Counted from the stretch's first letter, positions 36,596-44,966 are shown. The stretch is DNA of 64,000 bases from Flavobacterium shii (GCF_025847235.1 NZ_JAOZEW010000001.1:372001-436000); one strand, 5' to 3'. Made by a program: numbers and translations. Notes: generated by a model not told the origin, from the sequence alone.

Positions 36596-38773
36596 TTATT
36601 TCTTTTGAGGTTTAACTTTTATATATTTTGAAGGAACTATCCCTTTTATCAAGACTTCTTTATCTCTAGTTGAATGTGTAAAATCTTGCTTTGTTTTATC
36701 TAAGCTATCTAGATTCTTTTTTGAAGGATTAAGATCTACTTTATTTTGAGCAATATCTATTTTTTCTTGCAATTCTGAAAGCACTTCTTCATGTTTTAAT
36801 ATTTGAACATCTTTTACTAATCCCGCATTAATATCTTTTTTTAGTTTTTTAATATCGACTTCAATTATATAATTCCCATATGATTTATTAGCTCCAGTTC
36901 CTAGATTATTTAAAGAAAATGAAGTATAAGGACTTTCGCTTTTAACAGGTTCCGAGCCTCTAATGTGTTGTTGTACTGTTGTTTTACCGTTGATGTTAGC
37001 AGGTTCTATTTCTCCTTTTGAGTTAACATGTGATTTAATTCGACCTTCCATTTTGCCTGTTGGGGAATGTGGTCTATCATCTTGTCTATAAATAAAATCA
37101 TCTAATTCTTTCTCAGTCATCTTAGAAACATCTTTACCTGTTTCTATGTCAATAATTTTGTTTGCTTCATCAGCAACTCTTCTTATTTCTCTTGCATCTT
37201 CTGCTGTTTCTGCTAGTTCGGCAGCAGTGTTTCCTTCTTTTGCTATTTTAGACAAATTAGGTAATCCAAAAGAAGCAAGATCCACAGTAACGCTAAAAGC
37301 AATCCAAAGATTGGCTAACCAGCTATAACCGTTTTTATGCCATTTTTCTAAAGTACCATTACTTAACATGGCATAATGAGTAGCATCTTTTGCTAGAACA
37401 ACTCCTGCCAAAACTCTCGCTGCTATAGGTGCTCCTTTTGCTAAGACGATACGTAATGCACCATAGGCGGATAATAAACTCAATAAATCTGTAGCAATAT
37501 TAAACAAATCCCAGTTTGATTGTTTAGTCGCCATATCGTGAATTTTTAAGGCAATAACAAAAGTGTTGTCGTCGCCTATTTGATCGCCCAAATCGCCCAG
37601 TTTTGTCCCGAAATTTAATTTTGCTAATGGATTAAATGACTTATTTATATATTGTTTTGGAATGGTCACTTTTTGAACTGGAGAACTGTACATGTTACTA
37701 TCAAGTTCCATAGGAACATATGCTTTATCGTATGTTATAATTGTTTGGGTTTCATTTCTATAATTGTTTACCAAAATTTTTTTTCCAGACCAATCCGTTT
37801 CTAAATGAGTGTCTCTAAATAAATAGTAACTGTTATCAAAATATACAATATCCGATGGTTTTGAGGTGTCAAATTCGGCTACCAAACGAGTTAAAAAACG
37901 AAGTAAATCTTGTACTTCTTCGCCATGAAGTTTATTGTATATTCTATATAATAAATCACTATAGCGAAGTTTGAGGTATAGCAATTGTCTGTCATTTATA
38001 GCATACAGAATTTGTAAAATAGCTTTGTCTTCATTTGTATCTAAATTTGTAGGAGCAATTACTTCTAAATATGATACATCATTTAAAAGAAGATCAAGAT
38101 GTTCATACAATTGCTGATCATTCATTTTGCCAAATAAAGTTCGAGGAAGCGATTCGTAAATAACATCTAATTTGCTTGGGTTATTATTGGCTTCTTTTAT
38201 CTTTTTAAGATATAAATTAATAATTATTTGGACATCGCTGGTAATTACGATTCCTAACAAATCAAAAAGTGCGATATAAAGATCAAAATCCTGAACTGTA
38301 AATTTGAAAGCAATTTCTTTTAAATTATTGTCGAAAATTGTTAAAGAAAAATCGGTGTGATATTTTCCAATTTCAATGGATGGTTTAAAAGTTTTGGCTA
38401 TTAGATTTATTCCGTTAAAAGTATTCCATTCTAAAGATATTCCACCTTGTTTTTGTGCTCCCTGGCTATCATTATAATTTATAGTTCCTAATTTTTCAGG
38501 TGTACTCTTAATTGGGCCATCGATAAGTTTGCTAAAAGAGGTATTAGGATAAACATAACCAATTTTTCTTTTGATGCATTCTATGACTTCATATACTGAT
38601 ACAAATTTAATATCACTGTAATTATTGGAACTTTCAACATACTTTAGCATCTCATCACCATTTTTATCATCCTCAATCTGCTGACGCCAAATGCCTAGCA
38701 TAATTTGCCTGAACCGAGCCATTTCTGAAGCACTGGTATCTTTTAGTTCTATAGTATGGTTTTTAATAATCAT
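36596..38773 (-). CDS. Polymorphic toxin with ADP-ribosyltransferase-like C-terminus
   Basis: 725 aa from ATG 38773 ('MIIKNHTIELKDTSASEMARFRQIMLGIWRQQ'). Residues 1 to ~400 are an unclassified mixed domain probably needed for loading. A hydrophobic region at ~425-500 ('LLSLLSAYGALRIVLAKGAPIAARVLAGVVLAKDA' region) resembles pre-toxin translocation segments. The C-terminal ~130 residues have an R-S-E pattern: Arg605 in 'QQHIRGSEPV', 'SPYTSFS' (Thr617-Ser618), and 'STRDKEVLIKG' (Glu706), as in ADP-ribosyltransferase toxins. The gene sits in the usual tape-measure position. The ART call rests on motif pattern only. Confidence 0.65.
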   Translation of the reverse strand: MIIKNHTIELKDTSASEMARFRQIMLGIWRQQIEDDKNGDEMLKYVESSNNYSDIKFVSVYEVIECIKRKIGYVYPNTSFSKLIDGPIKSTPEKLGTINYNDSQGAQKQGGISLEWNTFNGINLIAKTFKPSIEIGKYHTDFSLTIFDNNLKEIAFKFTVQDFDLYIALFDLLGIVITSDVQIIINLYLKKIKEANNNPSKLDVIYESLPRTLFGKMNDQQLYEHLDLLLNDVSYLEVIAPTNLDTNEDKAILQILYAINDRQLLYLKLRYSDLLYRIYNKLHGEEVQDLLRFLTRLVAEFDTSKPSDIVYFDNSYYLFRDTHLETDWSGKKILVNNYRNETQTIITYDKAYVPMELDSNMYSSPVQKVTIPKQYINKSFNPLAKLNFGTKLGDLGDQIGDDNTFVIALKIHDMATKQSNWDLFNIATDLLSLLSAYGALRIVLAKGAPIAARVLAGVVLAKDATHYAMLSNGTLEKWHKNGYSWLANLWIAFSVTVDLASFGLPNLSKIAKEGNTAAELAETAEDAREIRRVADEANKIIDIETGKDVSKMTEKELDDFIYRQDDRPHSPTGKMEGRIKSHVNSKGEIEPANINGKTTVQQHIRGSEPVKSESPYTSFSLNNLGTGANKSYGNYIIEVDIKKLKKDINAGLVKDVQILKHEEVLSELQEKIDIAQNKVDLNPSKKNLDSLDKTKQDFTHSTRDKEVLIKGIVPSKYIKVKPQKK

Positions 38774-38811
38774 TAGGATAGTTTTTTTATGGGTAGGCAA
38801 AAAGGTGTTTG

Positions 38812-39156
38812 CTATAGTATTTCGACTTTAACAGGTTTCGGCTGGATATGATCTGAAAATGCTGTAGTAATATTGAGGCGTAAATCGTCCTCTTGTTCAA
38901 TTTTGGCATCTCCGCCTAGATAACAGTTTTTGAATAATACTTCAAGGGCTTTAAATTCGTCCATCTTTGAAGCTTGTAATACAGCTGAACGAATAGCGAT
39001 ATCCGGTTTTTTGAAATAAGCAAACAAGGTCGTTTCGTCGTCATCTGCAATGGTGAGTTTAACTACTTTTTTATGTTTGTATTTCCATTGGTTTAATTGT
39101 GCCTGAGTAATATTTCCGTCGAGAACGTCGATGTTTTTTGAGTTTTCTGTTTCCAT
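38812..39156 (-). CDS. Tail assembly chaperone-like protein
   Basis: 114 aa. 'LNQWKYKHKKVVKLTIADDDETTLFAYFKKPDIAIRSAVLQASKMDEFKALEVLFKNCYLGGD' resembles the protein encoded at 46837-47307 ('KYGTVLKLTSDDQLTTTYCKKPSFTTFFNYQ', 'ILFLFKECIL'). It lies downstream of the tube gene, the place of gpG/gp24-type tail chaperones. A chaperone for a long tail-channel protein is inferred. It is 38 bases before the toxin gene. Confidence 0.55.
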   Translation of the reverse strand: METENSKNIDVLDGNITQAQLNQWKYKHKKVVKLTIADDDETTLFAYFKKPDIAIRSAVLQASKMDEFKALEVLFKNCYLGGDAKIEQEDDLRLNITTAFSDHIQPKPVKVEIL

Positions 39157-39334
39157 TTTGAAATGTTTTTATGATAGGGTAAATTGATGTCTTATTTAGT
39201 GGTGTCTTTTGCTGTTATTCAACTGCAATCGCAATACATAATGCAGCCAGACACAAGTATAAATGTCTTCTCAGTTATTCTAACCGATTGACGTTTTTCT
39301 ATCTTTTATAGAAATTGGATTATTTATGCAGATT

Positions 39335-39394
39335 TAAAAAAAGAGACTGCCTGAGTTATTGTTTTGAAGTTGAATAATCTCTAGGCAGCCTCTT
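39335..39394 (-). terminator. Terminator/attenuator after the tube gene
   Basis: An imperfect stem AAGAGACTGCCT-GAG-TTATT with AATAAT-CTC-TAGGCAGCCTCTT is followed on the minus strand by seven T. The rest of the 415-base gap (39157-39572) has no gene. Partial read-through here would give excess tube over the downstream chaperone and toxin. Confidence 0.65.
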
Positions 39395-39572
39395 GAAGTA
39401 GGTTACCTGTTTAAAACGGACTAATAAAGAGCAAGTAGTATAGTTTGCATACAAAAATCATGTTCTTTTGAACTCCTTTTTTGCGTAACGCATTTTAATA
39501 TTGGGTTTCTCTTTTTAGTCGGTTTTAAGACAGGGAAAAGGGCATTATAATTTTAGGAATTTATCGGGATGA

Positions 39573-39998
39573 TTAATTCCATTCAACGTGAGAACAGATC
39601 AAGTCAAAAGATACCGCAATTTTAGTATCTCCCTGGCTAATTCCTCTGCTGTTTGAGTTAAATTCGCAGTTTCTTACCGTGTGTGTAATTACTTCATTAC
39701 TATCATCAAGGTAGCTTACAATGATGCTAAAAGGGTTAATATCCTGCAACCTTTGTCCTTTTGGTAAAGCGGCTAAAATAGCTTCTACTTCGTAGTTGTA
39801 TAAAGTGATAGAAGCTTTTGCTTCATATTTCCCTCTACCTCTGTGCACTGGCATATCTCCAGCTCCGTAATGGTTTTCTTTAGATACTGAATCGCTATAG
39901 TTTACAGCTGTAATTCCTGTAACGATATTACCTGCAATGCTTACTTCAATTGATGACCAGCTGTGTTGTTGTCCGTTAATTAATGGTAATTTATTCAT
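39573..39998 (-). CDS. Tail tube protein
   Basis: 141 aa. 'HSWSSIEVSIAGNIVTGITAVNYSDSVSKENHYGAGDMPVHRGRGKYEAKASITLYNYEVEAIL' is the pattern of tube proteins of Mu-like and Bacteroidetes tails (beta-barrel with 'YG.G..P..RGRG.Y...ASIT'). It forms the rigid inner tube driven out by sheath contraction. It follows the sheath gene after 141 bases, the universal sheath-tube order. Confidence 0.8.
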   Translation of the reverse strand: MNKLPLINGQQHSWSSIEVSIAGNIVTGITAVNYSDSVSKENHYGAGDMPVHRGRGKYEAKASITLYNYEVEAILAALPKGQRLQDINPFSIIVSYLDDSNEVITHTVRNCEFNSNSRGISQGDTKIAVSFDLICSHVEWN

Positions 39999-40139
39999 AT
40001 GTAGCTTTGTTTGTTTTTTATAATCCTGATAACGTTCAGGAACTATCGCCTTTTGTTTATTTGTTTCTGTAACAAATGAATGATGACAATATTATTGGTG
40101 AATTTTTATGTTTTGTTGAATTATAAGATATTCAATAAA

Positions 40140-41471
40140 TTATGCTTTTTCGATTCCGAATGGATTTTTAAATCCTAAATCGACCATAATTTTACGAGCA
40201 GTTCCAATTGGAGTAATTTCTGCTTTCACTTTTAATTCTGATGTTGCCAAAATATTTTGTTTTGGATCTACATATACATCAAAATCAGAAACTTCCTGAT
40301 TGGCAACCATTCCTTCTAAAGCGCTTCTGCATAATCCTTCAAAGCTTTTTGAAACAGATTGAGGTAATTTACCATCGATATCTACTAAAACCGGAGAGGC
40401 CAATTTTGGTAATAAAGCGGTACGCAATAAACGAGTTGCTTTATTGATAGTACGATTGTTTTCGACATAAGCAAAGTCTGATGTACCTAGAGAACAGGTA
40501 TGGCTGTCGTTAAAATAAACACCTGGTAAACCAGTGTGTGTTCTTGCAAAAATGTATCTTTTTTCGTTTAGCGTACTTAAAGTCCCAAGAGTTTTAATTT
40601 CTTGTCCACCTATAAAACCTGCTTTTGAGAAACCTTCACCAGTAAGATTGAATTTTTCAATCCAGGCAATGTTTTCAGATACTTTTGCTTTAGATACAGT
40701 ACCTAATACCAATCCTACTGCTGCTGTGTTTTTGTATGAATCTTTGAAAATGAACTCAAGAACTGCTCCATTTTCTTTTTTAAGACCATCATCTGTACTC
40801 ACATTATAAACATTTAAGGAACCTTCTACTGCAACTAATTTCTCATTAGTAGCTAGCGTATAAAGTTTATCGTCTGCCGTTGTAGCACCTTTTTGAAATA
40901 ATTTTTGCTCAAATGCTTTTTCAACATCCATAGCCACTACTACTGATACATTTTCTGCATTTAATTCAGCTAAACCAGGAGCTGTATCAGCATCAAATCC
41001 TTTTCCTTCTAAAATTACTTCAAAAGGCATATAGTCTTTATAGCCAAGTTCTGCTTGCGTTTGTGCTTTACTAACTGCGGCTTCTGTGGCTGTGAATCCA
41101 GCTTTTCCACTAAAAATTACAGCCATTTGGCGAATATTACCATTTGCCAGCTCTTGCATTTCCATGGCTTTATCGACTATAGCCTCATATGAACTCCCTG
41201 TAGTTGCCATAATGTACAAATCTCCAGAAGGATTCATTCTGAAAAATTGTTGGATTTGATAATAAGCCGATTGTCCATTTACATCATAATCAGCAGTAAT
41301 CCCTAATGCTTCTGCATCTTCTAATGAGACCAAACGCTCAATTTTGTCTAATGTTAATTTTGTAGTTGCAACTCCATCAAAAAGTAACCCTGAAACCATG
41401 TCCTGCTCCGGATTTCTTCTTCCTAATCCGCCTGATAGTTTGTTAATCACTACATCGTTTAATGTACTCAT
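40140..41471 (-). CDS. Contractile tail sheath protein (DUF2586/Mu gpL-like)
   Basis: 443 aa. It begins 'MSTLNDVVINKLSGGLGRRNPEQDMVSGLLFDG' and ends in a C-terminal beta-handshake region. Typical sheath segments are 'YIFARTHTGLPGVYFNDSHTCSLGTSDFAYVENNRTINKATRLLRTALLPKLASPVLVDIDGKL' and 'SDFDVYVDPKQNILATSELKVKAEITPIGTARKIMVDLGF'. It drives the injection stroke. It has a 220-base leader behind promoter P3. Presence of a sheath makes the particle contractile (R-type), not a flexible tail. Confidence 0.88.
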   Translation of the reverse strand: MSTLNDVVINKLSGGLGRRNPEQDMVSGLLFDGVATTKLTLDKIERLVSLEDAEALGITADYDVNGQSAYYQIQQFFRMNPSGDLYIMATTGSSYEAIVDKAMEMQELANGNIRQMAVIFSGKAGFTATEAAVSKAQTQAELGYKDYMPFEVILEGKGFDADTAPGLAELNAENVSVVVAMDVEKAFEQKLFQKGATTADDKLYTLATNEKLVAVEGSLNVYNVSTDDGLKKENGAVLEFIFKDSYKNTAAVGLVLGTVSKAKVSENIAWIEKFNLTGEGFSKAGFIGGQEIKTLGTLSTLNEKRYIFARTHTGLPGVYFNDSHTCSLGTSDFAYVENNRTINKATRLLRTALLPKLASPVLVDIDGKLPQSVSKSFEGLCRSALEGMVANQEVSDFDVYVDPKQNILATSELKVKAEITPIGTARKIMVDLGFKNPFGIEKA

Positions 41472-41699
41472 AATATAAATTGTTTTAAATGTTTAAAAAT
41501 TTGGTTTTGTTAAAAAAAGGCAAAAAAATGGCTGTAACAAGTTGTTAAACTCGTAATTATCAATTATTTATTTAATAATGGTATTTGTAATTTAGAATCC
41601 AAAAAATAAGATAACCCTTTTTGGACGGTTCGTAAAAACTGGTCTTTTAATTGGATTTTGCTCTTGGCCAAGAGATAAATTTGCTTTTGCTAGCGAGTA

Positions 41700-41761
41700 C
41701 AAATTTAAGGCACAATATTGCTTTTTCCAATTTTTTCGATTATCAAAGCCAGTAGTTTCAG
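41700..41761 (-). promoter_or_regulatory. Tail-regulon promoter P3 (sheath/tube)
   Basis: Minus strand: CTGAAACTACTG (41761-41750), 42 bases, then a perfect TAAATTTG -7 box (41707-41700). The motif begins just past the stop codon of the 59-aa HTH gene. Confidence 0.7.
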
Positions 41762-41765
41762 TGGT

Positions 41766-41945
41766 TTAAGCTCTGGCCTCTGTAGTGAGTCCTTCATTTA
41801 TAATAGTATAAATGGTGCGTTCTGTCAGGAACAAAGTATCTGAAAGTTCAGATACAACAACTTTCATTTGTTTAGCTTGATTTCTATTTAGGTAGTTGAT
41901 CACAAAATCTCTCCTTTTGTCTAATAGTGTTCTGCTTCTCTTCAT
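41766..41945 (-). CDS. Small HTH-like protein, 59 aa, candidate tail-gene activator
   Basis: 59 aa: 'MKRSRTLLDKRRDFVINYLN' start, then 'VVVSELSDTLFLTERTIYTI' and 'INEGLTTEARA' end. The 'ELSDTLFLTERTIYTII' segment reads as a helix-turn-helix recognition unit, preceded by a basic helix. No larger domain. It is encoded between the tail terminator and sheath genes, flanked by two copies of the regulon motif (P3 and P4). This invites the idea that it reads those motifs; alternatives are the S24 repressor or a host factor. Confidence 0.65.
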   Translation of the reverse strand: MKRSRTLLDKRRDFVINYLNRNQAKQMKVVVSELSDTLFLTERTIYTIINEGLTTEARA

Positions 41946-42058
41946 TTTTTTGGTTTAAATAGTATGGGTTAATTATTATTTAGATTTGTATGCTCTTGTA
42001 ATTTTATGCCATTTAATTATTTGTGGATATCATCTGTTAAATTCGTAGACCGTTCAAA

Positions 42059-42634
42059 TTAAGTAGTCGTTTTTAAATCAATATCTCCCTTAACCTGATT
42101 TGGATTTATTCCTATTATTCCAGTAGTTAAGTTATATCCCAGTTCTTCTAATGCTTCATTACTTAATCCATTATTGAAAAGGATATATTTCTTCTTTAAG
42201 ATATTTTCTATTAATGTGGTTTTATAGGTTATCTCCCAAATGAAGTAATCGTTCTTATCCCAATAAACTTCTTGATTATTACATTGCTTTTCTTTTATCT
42301 TAAAGGTTGAATTGGTATCTATAAAAGCATTGCTATTACTACTAGATAATATAGCCTTGTCTATACGATGCGCAATTTCGAATGCATCTTCATAGCTTGT
42401 AGAAGAAATTGTTCCAACTGGCAGTACAACGTAAAGGCAAAATGACACATCTGCTTTGTAGTTTTTTTCAGAGGATGTCTCCCAAGAAATAGTGTCGTAT
42501 TTAAACATTACTATAGGTGCTGTTATAGCAGTTTTAAAAACAGCATCACTGTAAAGATGTACTGCTGGCGCATTAGAAATGAACTCTTTTTCGATTGCGA
42601 TTTTTTTCTCGTTATAAAATTCTTTTAAAATCAT
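42059..42634 (-). CDS. Tail terminator/neck-like protein
   Basis: 191 aa. 'FYNEKKIAIEKEFISNAPAVHLYSDAVFKTAITAPIVMFKYDTISWETSSEKNYKADVSFCLYVVLP' then 'DAFEIAHRIDKAIL' is a layout found in gpU-type tail completion proteins of Bacteroidetes tails (alpha/beta with 'F.L...V' strands). It would cap tube and sheath. It begins 14 bases from the predicted start site of promoter P4 and precedes the sheath region. Assignment is moderate. Confidence 0.55.
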   Translation of the reverse strand: MILKEFYNEKKIAIEKEFISNAPAVHLYSDAVFKTAITAPIVMFKYDTISWETSSEKNYKADVSFCLYVVLPVGTISSTSYEDAFEIAHRIDKAILSSSNSNAFIDTNSTFKIKEKQCNNQEVYWDKNDYFIWEITYKTTLIENILKKKYILFNNGLSNEALEELGYNLTTGIIGINPNQVKGDIDLKTTT

Positions 42635-42654
42635 ATGATGGATTGTTTGTTTGA

Positions 42655-42717
42655 CAAATATACAACATATGTTTTAAAACATCCAACATATCACCACATA
42701 AAAAGCAGTAATTTCAG
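42655..42717 (-). promoter_or_regulatory. Tail-regulon promoter P4 (tail terminator gene)
   Basis: Minus strand: CTGAAATTACTG (42717-42706), 43 bases, then TATATTTG (42662-42655), a perfect TAnnTTTG. Two CAACATAT sites and a palindrome lie between motif and box, so repressor and activator sites interleave here. Confidence 0.7.
42663..42691. promoter_or_regulatory. Candidate repressor operators on the tail side
   Basis: CAACATAT at 42663-42670 and again at 42684-42691 flank the perfect 14-bp palindrome ATGTTTTAAAACAT (42669-42682). They abut the -7 box of P4. A third CAACATAT lies at the repressor's own promoter. Confidence 0.55.
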
Positions 42718-42843
42718 CAATATGATTTATTTTCTTGACCACACATTAGAGTAATACAAGAACAAAAATACCGTAAATACCTTTAAAATCAGCACTTATA
42801 TAAAAAACACACATAAGAATGCTATTAATCACTATATATTATT

Positions 42844-42859
42844 TAGCTTTGCAACATAT
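42844..42859 (+). promoter_or_regulatory. Repressor promoter -7 box with adjoining operator
   Basis: TAGCTTTG (42844-42851) fits the TAnnTTTG consensus for rightward transcription; a CAACATAT copy follows directly at 42852-42859, over the expected start site. No clear -33 TTG is seen. This suits negative autoregulation. Confidence 0.5.
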
Positions 42860-42918
42860 AGTGGAATATCTTGCAGACAACAAAACATATTACACAAAAC
42901 AACAAATGCGATTACAAC

Positions 42919-43719
42919 ATGGAAATACATACTAAAATAAAACGTATTATAGATGAGATGAAGTTAAACAATAACTCATTTGCCAAATTAATAGGTGTAA
43001 CCAGCACTACAATAGATAGTATCACTATAGGAAGATTGCAATCTGATGGACAACGAAAAAGAACAAAGCCTGGTTTTGATTTACTTCAAAGTATAATAAC
43101 ACATTGTAATGTAAATCCTGAATATTTCTTTGGAGAAAGTGATGTGATTTTTGTTAATAAAACAAATAATGAAGTTGGTTTAAATTTACCAAAGATTATA
43201 ACGGTAAATGAAGACGGAGAAGAAAACATAAATTTTGTTGGAGTAAAAGCACGTGCGGGATATCTGGACGGTTATTCTGATCCTGAATATATGGAAAACC
43301 TTCCTTCATTCAGTATGCCAATGCTAAAAAACGGAACTTATAGATGTTTTGAAATAAAAGGGAACTCGATGTCGACTACGATTCATGACGGCGATTATCT
43401 TTTTGGAAAATATGTCGATAATTTTGATGATATATTAGACGGAAGGATTTATGTTATTATCAGTAAGAATGATGGAGTGGTTGTAAAAAGGGTTTTAAAC
43501 CGAATTAGAGAAAGCGGAAAATTAATCCTGAAATCGGATAACAGAGACGGAAATTACCCAATGTATTCTATTTATGCCGAAGATATTCTCGAGGTTTGGT
43601 ACGCGAGTATGTATGCTTCTAAACAAATGCCCGATCCTATTAATATTTATGAAAAGATTCATGATCTCGAAAGTAAATTCTATGAGATGGAAGAGACTTT
43701 GAGAAAAAAGCTGAACTAA
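42919..43719 (+). CDS. LexA/CI-type repressor (HTH + S24 peptidase)
   Basis: 266 aa from ATG 42919; the frame extends to a TTG at 42871. N-terminal XRE-type HTH ('RIIDEMKLNNNSFAKLIGVTSTTIDSI'). The S24 domain has an Ala113-Gly114 bond in 'VKARAGYLDGY' at the usual cleavage place, Ser150 in 'KGNSMSTTIHDGDYLF' and Lys190 in 'DGVVVKRVL' as the catalytic pair. It is the only rightward gene in the middle of the leftward cluster. It is expected to hold the tail genes off until DNA damage triggers self-cleavage, as in pyocin/prophage control. Confidence 0.88.
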   Translation: MEIHTKIKRIIDEMKLNNNSFAKLIGVTSTTIDSITIGRLQSDGQRKRTKPGFDLLQSIITHCNVNPEYFFGESDVIFVNKTNNEVGLNLPKIITVNEDGEENINFVGVKARAGYLDGYSDPEYMENLPSFSMPMLKNGTYRCFEIKGNSMSTTIHDGDYLFGKYVDNFDDILDGRIYVIISKNDGVVVKRVLNRIRESGKLILKSDNRDGNYPMYSIYAEDILEVWYASMYASKQMPDPINIYEKIHDLESKFYEMEETLRKKLN

Positions 43720-43751
43720 TATTTAAAATTGATATTTTAGAATAAAAAAAC

Positions 43752-43778
43752 ACCTCTTACAGTAAAACCGTAAGAGGT
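43752..43778. terminator. Bidirectional terminator between repressor and baseplate genes
   Basis: ACCTCTTAC and GTAAGAGGT arms with an A run on the left and a T run on the right. It is positioned between the converging repressor gene and the leftward hub/spike operon. Confidence 0.85.
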
Positions 43779-43867
43779 ATTTTTATAATATACGAATCAA
43801 GAGTTCTGTTGTGTCTTTTGGCACTAAATCTAGACTTTCAATCCATGACATAATTAATTTATAATTA

Positions 43868-44086
43868 TTACGTGATCTTTCCGGTTCCTGTTCCGGTTTG
43901 TGCAGATGCAGAACCAGTAGTTGTTACTGTAGTTGTTACTGTTCCTGATTTTACGAATTTTTCAATTGCAGCTGCTAATTGACTCGCAATGTTATCTATA
44001 GACGAAGCGCCATCATCTTCTTTTTTCCTCTCTTCTGTTAAAAGATCTTTTATATCCTTTTTTAAATTTAATATGTCTAAAGCCAT
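43868..44086 (-). CDS. Small tail-cluster protein with Thr/Gly-rich end
   Basis: 72 aa. 'MALDILNLKKDIKDLLTEERKKED', then 'IASQLAAAIEKFVKSGTVTTTVTTTGSASAQTGTGTG'. Small proteins with 'AIE.FVKSGTV' followed by a polar repeat are common directly behind the spike gene in Bacteroidetes tails. Role unknown. It is 4 bases behind the spike-like gene. Confidence 0.65.
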   Translation of the reverse strand: MALDILNLKKDIKDLLTEERKKEDDGASSIDNIASQLAAAIEKFVKSGTVTTTVTTTGSASAQTGTGTGKIT

Positions 44087-44090
44087 AATT

Positions 44091-44957
44091 TTATTTTTTT
44101 AATAGTTCTGCTAACTTTTTTTTTATTCCTGTAAGTTGAGTTGAATTGATTGGAGGACCGGATGGACCAACTGGGGTAGGAACGGTAATTTTGACTATTT
44201 CATCAATCAATCCGTTTAATTCAGTCAACAAATTTTTCCCACCCACATCAATTTTAAATCTATCATCCATTTCAAAAGTTAGATTGCCTTTTACAAATGA
44301 AGTTTTGACATCAGAAATTATAGCTTCGAAACCGTCTTTGATGGTTAATTTGGCTTCTTTATCTTTTAAATTAAAGATTGTTTTACCTTCATTAATGCTA
44401 ATTTTCTGTTCATTAATATTAAAGCTATTTTTAGAAATTTCTTTACCATTTTCATCGTAAAAAACAGTGGTAATATTTGCATCTTTTTTAGCACTAAACT
44501 CTAATTGAGCAATATTTTTATAGGTAGGTTTTGCAGTCGACGAGGTACCGCTTTCACTGGTCTCTTTTTCTTTGAATAACATTTGAAATTTATCTACTTC
44601 AGTAGTCAATTCCAGATAATGGTTCTCATCGTTTTTGAAGCGAATAAAAGTGCGTTCGATTTCTGAGAACTGCGAAACAAACGCACGCGTTTCTACACCG
44701 TCTATAATGGTGGCCAAAACCCAACTGTCTTTTTTAGGAATCGTAATAATTCCTTGTTCTACATCAAGGATTGAAGCTTTCAATCGTACATTTTTAAGTA
44801 TGGCACCATCGGCACGCATAATGTTTACTGTATAAGCGTCTTCAGGATTGTGAAATGATTCTGTTTCCTTATTTATTTCGATGACTTTTGCCGCAAAAGT
44901 TTCAATAATTTGATTTTTACTGGCGACATCTTTTATTAGATCTGTTATATTTCCCAT
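44091..44957 (-). CDS. Baseplate spike protein (gpV/Mu gp45-like)
   Basis: 288 aa. An N-terminal OB-like region ('AAKVIEINKETESFHNPEDAYTVNIMRADGAILKNVRLKAS', 'IITIPKKDSWVLATIIDGVETRAFV') is followed by a repeated beta-strand region ('ITTVFYDENGKEISKNSFNINEQKISINEGKTIFNLKDKEAKLTIKDG'-type) that would form the triple-stranded needle. It is directly downstream of the hub gene, as in Mu-like tails. No PAAR tip gene was found; the strand region may end the needle itself. Confidence 0.7.
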   Translation of the reverse strand: MGNITDLIKDVASKNQIIETFAAKVIEINKETESFHNPEDAYTVNIMRADGAILKNVRLKASILDVEQGIITIPKKDSWVLATIIDGVETRAFVSQFSEIERTFIRFKNDENHYLELTTEVDKFQMLFKEKETSESGTSSTAKPTYKNIAQLEFSAKKDANITTVFYDENGKEISKNSFNINEQKISINEGKTIFNLKDKEAKLTIKDGFEAIISDVKTSFVKGNLTFEMDDRFKIDVGGKNLLTELNGLIDEIVKITVPTPVGPSGPPINSTQLTGIKKKLAELLKK

Positions 44958-44966
44958 CTTGTATCT

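Noticed and set aside
42871..42919. Longer S24 repressor start at TTG 42871
   Set aside because: The added 16 residues lie outside the HTH and between the predicted transcription start and the ATG at 42919, which gives the usual N-terminus.
43783..43851. 22-aa minus-strand ORF ('MSWIESLDLVPKDTTELLIRIL')
   Set aside because: It lies right next to the terminator behind the 72-aa gene and composition is plausible, but it is too short to support without homologues. Ribosome profiling would decide.
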